A stretch of 48,211 bases of DNA. Origin: Cylindrodendrum hubeiense (Eukaryota > Ascomycota > Sordariomycetes > Hypocreales > Nectriaceae). The stretch's first letter is position 1; each line of letters begins with the position of its first letter. Both the position numbers and the translations under genes were made by a program. Positions 31,081-42,130 of the stretch are shown piece after piece. Below the pieces are notes generated by a model. The model was not told the DNA's origin. It was given only the letters and a program-made list of their open reading frames with translations, and searched no databases. Where the stretch lies: NCBI GenBank assembly GCA_014621425.1, contig JAANBB010000318.1, forward strand, positions 1 through 48,211, written 5' to 3'.

Positions 31081-31088
31081 ATATAAAG
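31081..31088 (+). promoter_or_regulatory. TATA box of the jelly-roll-like ORF
   Basis: TATATAAA directly follows the repeat array and lies 200 bp upstream of the ATG at 31289; a CT-rich leader starts at about 31110. Confidence 0.6.
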
Positions 31089-31288
31089 CGCGGCGGGCGC
31101 CCTCTTTCTGTCGCGTGGATTGAGATCATCTTTCCTTTCTACTTATTCCTTTTTACTCGGCGAGAGGAGACAAGGCTTACGCTCGGAAGCGTCAGTATTC
31201 GTATTATCCAAAGGGTAGCAATAGTTATCTGAAGGGTCGACGACATACTACCTGTTTATCCTTTCCACGTCGACAGGGGTAGGGCACG

Positions 31289-32167
31289 ATGAATAGTGGA
31301 GGAGTCAGAAAGAACAAGCCGGTGAGAGCGGCTAAAAAGTCTAAGCTGGAGTCCAAGTGGGACGCCGAGCACCTCAAACTGTTCAAGATGTCTGGGCAGG
31401 TGGCGGCGACAGGTAATCCTTCGGTATTTGAACTCTTTGGCTCGGGGAGTAGCCCAGGGGAGCACTACTTCGTGGTGCCAGTGTCGGAGGCGTTGAGGCA
31501 TCATACGCGAGAAAGATTGCGTTATCCGCTCGGTCAACCGGGCCTTGGAGGTTTGGTCCATCTCAGAGGAGTCAGTATCCAGATGGATATCTCTCATCAG
31601 GGGCCTATGGAGGCCTTTGCTGTATGCGTTCCTGTACCGCCCGGTGTGAACATGCCAAAGGTTGGAATGCTGGACGGTTCAGGTTTTCCCAATGCTACTG
31701 GCGCAAATCCCGTAATGGAGAAGGGAGGAGATCACCTTGTTTTTCGGTGGGGTCACATTGATTATGATGGCGCTGTTGGGGCGTCATGTAGTACTGCTTT
31801 TACGAAGTACGTGGACAGCCATGCTGCATTTGATGCGCCATTGAATCAAGGTGTTCTTCCTAAAGGTGATGCACGCACAGGTAATAGCAAGATGGTTCAT
31901 TCCGGTCGGGCGAATTGGGATCTCCATCAGCAACCTGTTGACGGTGCGGGAGTACCAACTGCTTATGTGAATGAGACTTGTCGATCATTCTGGAACTTGA
32001 ACAAGCAGGTATCGATTTCCGACGTAAAGGGTGAACGGTATGTCATTATTTGTGGTATTCGGTACAAGGCGGAGATGACATCGGCTATTTGGGGGACTAC
32101 CCAGTCAACTATGATGGGTTGGATGGAAAACCTGCAGGTCACGTATTATACTGGTGAGAAGACTTAG
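31289..32167 (+). CDS. Putative single-jelly-roll capsid-like protein (CRESS-DNA/geminivirus-like coat protein suspected)
   Basis: Intronless ORF of 292 residues. Residues about 6-23 form a Lys/Arg-rich arm (VRKNKPVRAAKKSKLESK), as in nucleic-acid-binding coat proteins. The rest is dominated by alternating beta-type segments: HYFVVPVSEAL (59-69), VHLRGVSIQMDI (90-101), MEAFAVCVPVP (107-117), DHLVFRWGHIDY (148-159), FWNLNKQVSISDV (234-246), ERYVIICGIRYKAE (249-262) and WMENLQVTYYT (278-288). Order and spacing suggest an eight-strand jelly roll, and the C-terminal third (NLNKQVSI, then VIICGI, then LQVTYYT) resembles the end of coat proteins of small circular ssDNA viruses. This is pattern recognition, not an alignment. 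The frame is open, with a TATA box and repeats upstream, so the ORF may be expressed or recently acquired. No Rep gene or nonanucleotide origin was found nearby. Confidence 0.5.
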   Translation: MNSGGVRKNKPVRAAKKSKLESKWDAEHLKLFKMSGQVAATGNPSVFELFGSGSSPGEHYFVVPVSEALRHHTRERLRYPLGQPGLGGLVHLRGVSIQMDISHQGPMEAFAVCVPVPPGVNMPKVGMLDGSGFPNATGANPVMEKGGDHLVFRWGHIDYDGAVGASCSTAFTKYVDSHAAFDAPLNQGVLPKGDARTGNSKMVHSGRANWDLHQQPVDGAGVPTAYVNETCRSFWNLNKQVSISDVKGERYVIICGIRYKAEMTSAIWGTTQSTMMGWMENLQVTYYTGEKT

Positions 32168-32572
32168 GCCTGTTGATGCGGTTTATTTTGCGAATGGGTT
32201 TCCATTGCTTTGTTTTAGTTCCGAGTGTCATGTGTGAATGGGATACTAGTATTTAAACTTCTTTTTCTTTTTTGTCAAAGTGAACCTCTTTTATCTAAAT
32301 TGTGCATCTCATGTTCTGCCCATTGTCATCGTAATTGTCCTTGTGATCATCCATATTCCGTAGGAGCCTGCGATTGAGAGACCCCCGCTGTGTAGCGAAG
32401 CTTCACTCCAGAAACTAAGCGCAGCGAAGAAAGGTCCCGTGGGATTTGTTCCACCAGACTTAATAACTTTGGTGCATACAGTGGACGCGTGTAGCGCGTT
32501 GATGCGTTAAAACGCGAGGGTCACAATGTGAGGGTATTCAGAATGTAAGAAAGAAGGTTGTTTTTCTATCTC
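32168..32572. other. 3' flank of the jelly-roll-like ORF
   Basis: Non-coding, moderately AT-rich. Contains GC-rich patches near 32380-32520 with no clear meaning. A possible LTR of the adjacent gypsy remnant may begin within 32490-32560. Confidence 0.35.
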
Positions 32573-32671
32573 TGCGGTTATGGGCTCGGGACCGTAAGGG
32601 TCCCGGCCCACGTGACCGCACAAGGCCTGATATCTCAGGCCCGACCTCGAGCTTGAAGCTCGGGATCGGGC
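32573..32671. repeat. Three consecutive hairpins at the AT-isochore boundary
   Basis: Hairpin 1 pairs TGGGCTCGGGACC (32581-32593) with GGTCCCGGCCCA (32599-32610) and extends outward through TGCGGTTA/TGACCGCA (32573-32620). Hairpin 2 is perfect: GGCCTGA-TATC-TCAGGCC (32624-32641). Hairpin 3 pairs GCCCGACCTCGAGCTT (32639-32654) with the following bases to 32671, with two mismatches. They may be the structured LTR of the minus-strand gypsy remnant: CCCGCA ends at 32679, giving a minus-strand LTR start TGCGGG, and the adjoining minus-strand bases AAAACCGGGGATATAA could be its polypurine tract. Confidence 0.7.
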
Positions 32672-32679
32672 TTCCCGCA

Positions 32680-35600
32680 TTATATCCCCGGTTTTTAAAG
32701 GAGGTCATCATTATCCCCAGTGATCCCCACCGGCAATACCTTTTAATTTGTTATTCCTTCCTTTTTCCTTCTATCCTTCGTGTTCTCACATTGATTATTT
32801 GATCGTATAGTTATATAGAGTCCTTGAGGGCTATTTCTTCATCCTTTGTGATGTCTATTATAGTTCTTTATCTTCTTTAAAGGCTACTAGATTAGCTATC
32901 TTAAAGTCAGTGATAATTTCCTTATTAATATCCTTAACTCGGACCTAGCTATTATACTCTAAGCCCTACCCCTTCTATTATATCTAGAAGCCCTTAAAAG
33001 GTATAGTCTTTCTTCTGAGCTAGTGGACTTATCACCATAGGATCCGGTCTATAATATATTGCCCGCTATCTTCCTCCACGGGGTCTGGCTTATCAGGGTA
33101 AAAGGTATTAATATAAGCGGGTTAAAGTTATTAATAGGATATTATAGGATATATCCTCTAAGTAGGGGATAGCTCGAGCTTAATAGTGAGGTCTCTGACT
33201 ATTCATTTAATTATAAAGGAGCTAGTATACTATTAAGATAGCTTTCTTATTAGCTTTCTAAGGAGATAATATCTATTATGAAGTTATAAATATACTTTAT
33301 CTTTGGTCTTAAACTGAATAGGATAGTACTTTATGTTATACTATCTCTTTATCTTAGTAATTATAAAGTCTATTACTAATTATGCCTCTTTCTATATAGT
33401 CTCGCGGAGAAAGAATAGGTTAGTAATTTCCTTATTATCTAGTTAGAATAACTCTAAGAGCTCGCGGAGGTTAATATTATAGATAAATTTATAAGTAGAT
33501 ATATAAGTTCTAATATTATAGGTATTATTAAGGTTCTATTATAAGGCTAGAAGGATCTGGACCTAATTAGTATTAGGGCTTTTTATATAATAGAATTATA
33601 ATATGATCTTAATAGTCTGATTTCTCCACTTAGAGAGGCTATTAGTTTAAGGGTAATATACTATAATTATTATGAGTTTAATACTAAAAAGACTTTAGAG
33701 GATCTTCTAGAAAGGGAATATAAACTTAAAATTATAGTCTAAGATAATAATCTTTAATATACCCTAGTCTAATAGTATAAATTACTAAGCGAGGACTATA
33801 GCTTAATGAGCTATTAAATAGGTAAAATACCCTAAAATTAGAAAATATTACTTACTTATTATATATATAACTATTATAAGGGTATTAAAGGTCTTAAAGC
33901 CTTTGAGAGCTCACAGGAAACTTACTAATAAAACAGATAATAAGCTAATAATAAAGTTAATTATGATAGTATATATAGGGTATTTTAGGAGTCAAATAGC
34001 TTAGTAGTTATTAATATAGGACTATCTATTAGTCTGACCTAAGTAATAGGTCTGATAGCTATAAATATACTTTCTAATAGTATAAATAAGGTTATAAATA
34101 TAGAGATCTAAGAGCTCTTTTATTATTCTCTTAGTTCTAAAATAATATTAGTTATTATAAGCTATCTTAAAGATCTTAGACTTTAAACTATATAATATAT
34201 AGAGATAGGTATAATTATTAATATCCTAATAATAGAGTAGCCTATCTTAGAGGGTAAAGGGTACTTTAGGCTTAAAGGTGTTTATAATATCCTTAACAGT
34301 TAGTTAGACTACTAATATAAAGTCTTTACCTAGAATTATAATAATAATCTTTAAGAACTTTATATTAATTATATAGTCTTATTAGAATTAAGTTTTTATC
34401 TTTTCTATTATTAGAACTTCTAAGACTATTAATATATTATTAAGGGTTATATAATTAGGTCTTAAATAATAAGGATTAATATTAGTCTTAGGGGCTATAA
34501 GATAGCTAAGAATGTTAGGGATAAAGTTCTTCTTACCTGACAGGTAAAAGACCTTAAGGTTATATTCAGAGAGATAGATAGAGATTATAACTAGTTATTA
34601 ATTTACTTAGTTAGTACTTAAGGTCTTGAAAGAGGTTTTCTTAACAATCTATTTAATAATAGAATAGTCTATTAACATAACTATAAATAACTTTATAGAT
34701 TAAAGGGATATACACAATCTCTTCATAGCTCATATAAAGTAGATAACTTTAAGTTCTATTAGTCTATATTACTATTCTACTAATATGAGTGTGTGGTTGA
34801 GAAAGTATATAGGGTAAACAGCTATAACTAAGATATATATTCCTGGCTCCTAGATATAATTATCGCAAAAATAGAATAAGATAGCTCTAAAGCCCCTCTT
34901 AAAACTTATATTAATCTATAGAAAGAGCTCCTTCTAAGAGTCTAGATAGTTTAGTATTTAGCCTGAGATAATCTCTTCCTATAAGATAGTAAAGGTAATC
35001 TTCTTATCTTATAATAGTTTATAGTGAGTTATATAGATATAGGCTTTATAGTAGTTAGGATTTCTATTAACAATTTTACCTTCCTTCTAGTCTTTAGCTA
35101 AAAGGATAACCTTTCACTTTTATAATAACTTAATAAGCTATATATAATAGGGAATAAAATACCTAATATATCCTATAACTCTGATATATTACTTGAGACT
35201 AGTAAGCTAATAAGGGAATTTAAGCTAGGTGAAGGCAGCTATCCATTCCTCTATTATACTTAGTTTAAAGATATCAATATAGAAATTAAGGAGCTAGGTA
35301 CTAAGATATTTAATCTAACTTTTCTTAGGGGAAATTATAAGGTTCTAGGCTTAGAAGAGACTAAATAAGATCTTTAGATACTTTAGATATTACTCTATAA
35401 TCTCAGAAAAGATTATAATATTATTAATAAAAGTATAGCTATAATTCCTATAAGGGTAGAGTAGCTTATCTATATATCTTTATATATAGATAGGGGAATT
35501 ATAGAAATCTATTAAGATTATAGTTAACCTTTCTAAGTCTTAATAGCTTATTATTATAAAACAGTCTTAATATTTAAACTTTATACTAAACTAGAAGAAG

Positions 35601-36867
35601 AAAGATAAGATATTAATAGCTATAATATATCGGATTCTATAGAGAACTTAAATAATATCTTCCTACTGAGATAGAGGATAGTTATTAGGAATAGTAATTT
35701 TATTAAGAGCTCTAAGATTAATAATTAGATAGTCCTTAAACTCACCTTTAACTATATACCAGATTATAAAGATAGGAGTGATAAAGGGTATAGGTCCCTT
35801 AACCTATTTAAAATAGCCTTATTAGTAAAGGAAGTTAAATTACCTATTAATAAACTCACAATCTCAGAGACTACTAAGGTAGGGTCTCTATAATATATAA
35901 TACTTATATTAGTTATTAATAAGAGGGACTTAAAATTCTTTACCAGGAAAGACCTTAATAAGGCCTATATTAATTTACAGTTTTATATAATAGGTAATAA
36001 GTCAGGTAATTATCTTAGAGAAAATAAGATTTTTAATATATATATAGATATCTTTATTAATAATAATCTTAGATAGATTCAGTATTCTCTATATATAGAT
36101 TTAATAGGGAATTTATAAGGTCTTAGGAGAAAGTTCAGTTAGGAACTCAGTTAGGGTCTCAGGTAATAAGAGCTTTCTCAAGGAATTATTATTATAAGTA
36201 AGAAAAGCTATAATTATAGAGATAGCCTTATAATACTATTTCTATAGTAGATTAACTTTCTATTAGTCTTTAAAGATAGTATCACTTAGTGAGACTGTTA
36301 ACTGAGCTTCCTAGGGAGCTTAGTCAATTTTATAGGATTCAGAGATAATAGCCTTAACTTCTCTTATAAGATTAAACTCCTATATTACTAAGAGTAAAGA
36401 GAGAGTAATATTTACTATAAGAGCTATTAAGGAGACTATTAAGGGATTTATAGCTATAATTAGAACTAGAGTTATAATTATAATTAGAGTAATTAGAATT
36501 ATAGCTCAGGTTAATGTGAAATAGCTTTTATCTTTATATTTGAGGATATTTCTGATCTTTTATTTCTAGTAAAACTTAATATCTTTTTTTATATTATTTA
36601 TAAAGATTATAATAGGAGGGGCTTTATAATTAACTATAGTATATATTATTAAGGGTGTTAAGATATAAAAGGTAAAGCTATAATCTTTAGAGAGTTCCTT
36701 CTAGGTTATAATAATAGCTAGAATTTATCTTATAAGTATAATAATAATTCTAAGAGTACTAATATAATAGTTAATATATTTTTAAGGGTAAGAGATATTA
36801 AAAGGAATATAAAAGTTATTAAGAATACTATACTAAATCTGTCTCTCTATAATAAGGATATTATATT
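32680..36867 (-). mobile_element. RIP-degraded Ty3/gypsy pol remnant
   Basis: AT-rich, TA-dinucleotide-rich and stop-ridden on both strands. Read on the minus strand it still shows a gypsy reverse transcriptase at about 35230-35830. A Pro/Glu/Asp-rich pol C-terminus near 33060 (P-V-E-E-D, then Q-Y-I-I-D) may lead toward a chromodomain. The left end may be the hairpin-rich segment at 32573-32679. The right end is cut by the inner element at 36868. No open frame longer than a few dozen codons survives. Confidence 0.75.
35230..35830 (-). pseudogene. Reverse transcriptase fragment (Ty3/gypsy), inactivated
   Basis: Translating the minus strand through many stops shows gypsy RT blocks in order: a LKDYLIINLRALNK-like motif, NYPLS, an F-F-x-F segment, GLERL-like and GFYNSPIYIQRYID-like motifs, then F-I-N-N-I-I-I-F-S. 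The last corresponds to the catalytic F/Y-x-D-D box; both Asp codons read AAT (35420-35425), as expected from G-to-A change. Stops mostly fall where Trp or Gln codons are expected. Confidence 0.8.
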
Positions 36868-37326
36868 TTAGTATAAAATCTACTAATCTAGTATAAAGAA
36901 AAAAGAAACTATCTAGGATTACTAGAGGAATAGTAAAGTAAACCTTCTCTATTATTATATAATTAAATATAAAAAGAAGGATAACCTTTAAGATTTCCAG
37001 AGATTTCCTAGAGTATTATATACTCAGGAAATCTCCGGGAAATCTAAGGGAAATCCTCTGTTAATCCTCGGAAAGGTTCAGAAAATGGGATTAGCTTTCC
37101 CAAGGAAATCTCAGGGATTTTCCTAGAATTACTTTTCCTATATTCTAGGAAATCTCGCGGAAATCTAGGAGCTGTCTGGAATGTGTCTTAGGATTTCTAG
37201 CTAATTTCTTTTTCTAATCCTTAGAAATATCCCTGGATATTTTCTCTGACTAGCCTAGATTACTATAATATAATAAGGTATATTATTAAAGATAATATTA
37301 ATATCCTACTATTACCGGGTTTTATA
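36868..37326 (-). repeat. Left (3') LTR of the 8.9-kb gypsy element
   Basis: 459 bp, collinear with 45326-45784. Differences read by eye are almost all C/T or G/A. Its outer end reads TTTTATA where the right copy has TTCTGCA, so this copy is the more mutated. Confidence 0.88.
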
Positions 37327-40300
37327 ATAATTCCCTGCAAATAAAAGAAAGATTATTATTCTTAATAGTACTCTATAAAGTCAGATAGTTACTGTTCTCT
37401 TTACTAGTTAATGGTAATTACTATAGTTATTTATAATTATATATCTATATATAAAGAAATATAGAATTAGAATATTTATTCTGGTGGAAATATATATAAG
37501 TAAAGGGGATTTATCTATTTATATATAGTAAAGAGTTATTATTAGATTAAATCTATTACCTTAAATCTTATTATCCTATTTATACTATACTAGGTAAAGT
37601 CTATTATAATATTTGATAAAGAAAAAGCCTAATATCTATAGTTAAGTAAACGGACTAGTATTAGCTAGGGCTAATACCTATTTCTATATTTCCTATAAGT
37701 ATATAATCTTAAATAAAATAAAAGGGCTTAGTATATTAATAGTTATTATAAAATATATCTTAGAATATATAGGTATTAGTGGGTGGAATTATTTAGTAAT
37801 ATCTTTATAGGTTTTTATATTATTAGTAATAATAATATCCTCAAATAGGTTATTATTAATATTTTCCTATAATAAACTGATTATTTAGGTTATTCTTAAT
37901 ATCTTAATTATCTATGAGGAGAGTTATTAGTTTTCTAGAACTAGCTTTAGTATTAGGGGCCTAAATGTCCCTTTAATTATATCTAAGATAGGGAGAGGAT
38001 ATCCTATATTATAAATTAGTAACTGGGTGGAGGGGTATATAATAATAATATTTAATAAGGTATTAAGGTCTTAATTATTCTTAGTCTAGTAATTGAGAAT
38101 GTCTATAAGATAGTTATTTAGATTATTAGATTTAATTAAGAAAGGTTATTCTAGGGTATCTTACATGACCTGTAGGAATATTAGGTATTTAGTATAGGTA
38201 ATGGTTATTACTATATTAAGGTTAATAATATATTCCAGGGAAATGCCTGTATATTGGGCTATCTATACCAAGGAAATACTCTTATATATCTTTACCTGGT
38301 ATAGGTTATAGAAATGGAGTAGGTTAAAGCTACTATTATGGTTAGTAAGTATAAGGTACTGATTACCTAAGTGGAAAATCCATACTAAAATCTCCTATTT
38401 ATCCAGATTTATCTAGTATTGTACTATAAAGGGATAGGTAATACTAGACTTAATAAGATTATATGGGTTTTATATAGGGATAATAATATATATCTTAGCC
38501 GTAGACTTTTATTAGAATATATTAATAAGCTCAGTCTCTATTATATATTTAAGGATTTATAATATGAGAGTATTATTCTTAGTTAGGGTTCTAGTAAGAA
38601 TGTGAAATAGAATTAGTGTGAGTTATGTTCTAAAACTGTAGGTTATTAAGATAAGAGTAAGTTCTCCTTATAGGGTTAATCTAATTATTAGGATTTTTAC
38701 TAACTATTTAAAGGGATATTTCTTATAGATATATTCTGTGAATTAGACTATATCTATAATTTCTCTAAGTACTTTAAGAATATTAGTAACTTATTTTTAG
38801 ATTATCTTTATACTTTTTAGGGTAATATTAAGAATATTCTATAAGATTTCTATTAATATTTAGAAAATCTTAGTATATCTAATAGTAATTCTAGTGGGGT
38901 TAGTCTTATCTAGGATATAATATTTTAATATATTTTAAAAGGTTAAGGGGATAGTCTAGTTCTAGGTAAATTATCCTTGGTTATTATATAGAGTATATAT
39001 TAATATAATATCTTTGAAGTTATTAATTATAATAGGTTCCTCTATTATATATTAGTAATAGGTAATTGTGGTTAGGCTATGGATATTCTTTAGGTAATAG
39101 TAATAGTAATATCCTTTATTATAGTTAGTATATCCTAAGAGAGGGTTATATCCTTTTAGTTATATATAATAGCGGAAATCAGTAAATAAGGGTCTATTAT
39201 TCTTAATCTATTATAGGAAGTATTTAACCTTCTTAGATTTTAAAATTAAGTTATTATTTCTATAAAGTTAAAGGGTATGCTTATACCCTTTATATTTAAT
39301 ATACCTGGGATTTTAAGATAGTGATTTGGAGAAGTGAGCTTAATATAAGATATCTCTAGAAGGATAGGTTAAGTTATATAAGATAATCGGGAAATAAGTG
39401 TATTCTATTATATTATAAAAAGAGAAAAAATAGTTAATTAATTAGATAGTTTTAAGATAGTATAATCTTATAATATAAATTATTAGGAGAAAGTCTATAT
39501 AAATATAATATAGAAAGAGAGAAAAGTTAATTATAATATAGGTAATTTCTGGGTATTTATATTTATTAGTTTATTATTTTATGGTTTTCTAAATAGTTAG
39601 TTATTATCTAGTACTAGCTATTCTTATTTTTTTAGTTCTGGTAGTATATTCTAGTAGCTTTCTGTTAGTGAATGAGTGATTACCTAGATCTCCGAGTATA
39701 TTATTTTTCTTTGGTAATAATATCTTTATTTCCTGGGTGCTAATAGTTGCCCTTCTTTAGTGGGCTAATTATTAGGTAAGTTAAGCTTATAATATCTTGA
39801 TTATTAGTGTGTTTTCTTATAGTCTAATTTTCCAAGATAATTGGGATTTCCTGTTTATTTTTAGCTAGTATTTTTAGTAGTTATTCTTATTTCCTTTTTA
39901 TGGTTATTAATTTCCCTGGTTTTTTAGGAAGTGTTATTAGTCCTTTAGTAATTCTTTTCTTAGTCTTAATATCTATTAGGATAAGCTTTGTCTTTTCCTA
40001 GTCTAGATAAGATTAAATTATTTCCTTTATATTAATAGCTTCTTCTTCTAACTAGAGATTATAATTACTTAGATATCCCTTCTATATTATAAGATATTCC
40101 TACTAATTTTGTTTATCTCTTTTTATTATTCTTGATCTAATAACTTTATTGATTTCCCAGTGCTTGTACTTATCTCTCTATTAGCTGGGTTTATTTTCTT
40201 TTCTTTTCACTGGCCCTGGTTGTTATTCCGGGGCTTTTACTAGCTTGAGGTATATAACTAATACTACTAGAAGGCTAGTAATAAAGTCTATGGTTATAAT

Positions 40301-41499
40301 ATGGAATGGGATTGCTAGTATTTGTATAGGTTAGAGCTATCTGTTTAGCTTATCTTGAGATATTTAATTATATAAATAAGTATTATAGCTATCTATATGT
40401 TAGTTAATTAATAATTAGAGCTTTTTAATAGTAAAAATTAACTATAAGTTATACTATATTTAATCTCTTCCTGGATAGTTCTTTTAGGAATATATTTCCT
40501 AGATTAGTTATTTAATCACTTTCTATGGGATATAGAGCTTCTTTTACCTATCTAGTTTAACTAGATAAATTATTCCCTTAATATATATAAATAGTAATCT
40601 GGGTATTTTGTTTTTATTATCTAATTATTAGGTAATTCTGGCTATTTACCTATCTATCTAATAACTATCTCTTATTTCCCTTCTAAGTATAAGCTCGATT
40701 AACATTTCCGAGAAATAGTATATTCACTTAATATTTACTTTCCCTTTTCACTAAGTATCTAACTTTTCTTTGAGTTTCTATTTATTTCTGAGGATTTCTC
40801 TGAGTAAGTGAGATAAAGTATTAGATATAATGTTACTGGGTCTGGGAATATGTCTGAGGTCTAGTAGAAATTAACTTAAGTATTATAATATTATAGTAAG
40901 TCTTTTATTATTCTTAGAGCTCTAAGAGAATATTAACTTTTAGTTTATTAGAATGTATATCGTGGAATAATCTATAAATATAATTATTCCTTTTCCTTTT
41001 ATAGAATATAATTAGATATAAAATTTCTAATATATTTATATTAAATAGGCTATCTTAAGTTCTGTGGGCTAGTACTATTTCTTGATATCCCTTAATATTT
41101 AATTAAGATATATAATAGGTTAAATTGTAATAAATAGAATCTTACTTAGACTATTTTATAAGTACTTAAGGTCTAAATAATATATTATTCTACCTATTTC
41201 CTATTCTTTAAAGGTATTTAACTAAAGGAATAGTTATTAGTTAAGGTTAAAATAATATAGGATATTAACTTTTATTAGGTTATCTATAATATCTTTAAAG
41301 TATTCCTTTTCTATTATAGTAAGGTTAAATATAATTTTATTAGTATAAGTTATTTGGGTTTATCTTATGGCTATTTTATTTTCTTATTTCTCTTTTATTA
41401 GTAAGGCTATTTTATATTATTATAGTAGCTTAATTTAATTAGTGAATCTTTCTATTAGGTATCAGAGTTATCTAATTATACTAACCTATTTCTCAAGCT

Positions 41500-42130
41500 A
41501 TTATAGGATACTTAGAAACTAGATATTTTTTAGGATTTTAACCTATCTAGCTATATTAATAAGGCTGATCTTATTAACCTAGAAGCTTAATAATTCTATT
41601 AAAGGGTATCCTAAGAATACCTTTTCTGGGGATAGGGTGATGTTTTTTTACTAGAATAATTAAAAGATCTTAGTAAATTATATTAAGTATTCTTTCTTAA
41701 TATTTAAGTAAATAATAATATTATTAATAAATGTGAAAGTGTATTTTTAATAATCTTTTAGAATATGATCTATAAATTATTAGATATAGGCTAGTAAATT
41801 CTTAAAGTCTATTAGAGTAATCTTAGATTACTTTATCTTTTAGTAACTAATTACTATAAATTAGTTATAATAAGTCTAATATATAAGGAATTAGTAGAAG
41901 AAATTTTAAATATTTATAATTATTATTTATTTCTTTCTATAAAGTTTTTAGAGAATATCTTATTAGAGGGATATTAGATAAGTATCTAGGATAATAATAT
42001 AATTAAGAGTTTATAAATTAACTATAATATAATCCTTTTCTTTTCTATTAACTGTTTACTATATAATAAATACTAGGTTAGTAAAGAGAATAAGTTTGCG
42101 AGCCTATTCTATCCTGCTTTACTTATATAG
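41500..42130 (-). pseudogene. Reverse transcriptase fragment (Ty3/gypsy) of the 8.9-kb element
   Basis: The minus strand, read through stops, gives R-x-x-x-A-R-K, VNRKEKDYIIVNLQTLN-like, P-D-T-Y-L and L-Q-Q-D-I-L blocks, then F-I-N-N-I-I-I-Y followed by a P-x-K-G-I-L-R-I-P segment. The Asp-Asp pair of the active site reads Asn-Asn (41720-41725). The frame is broken many times; no activity is possible. Confidence 0.78.
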
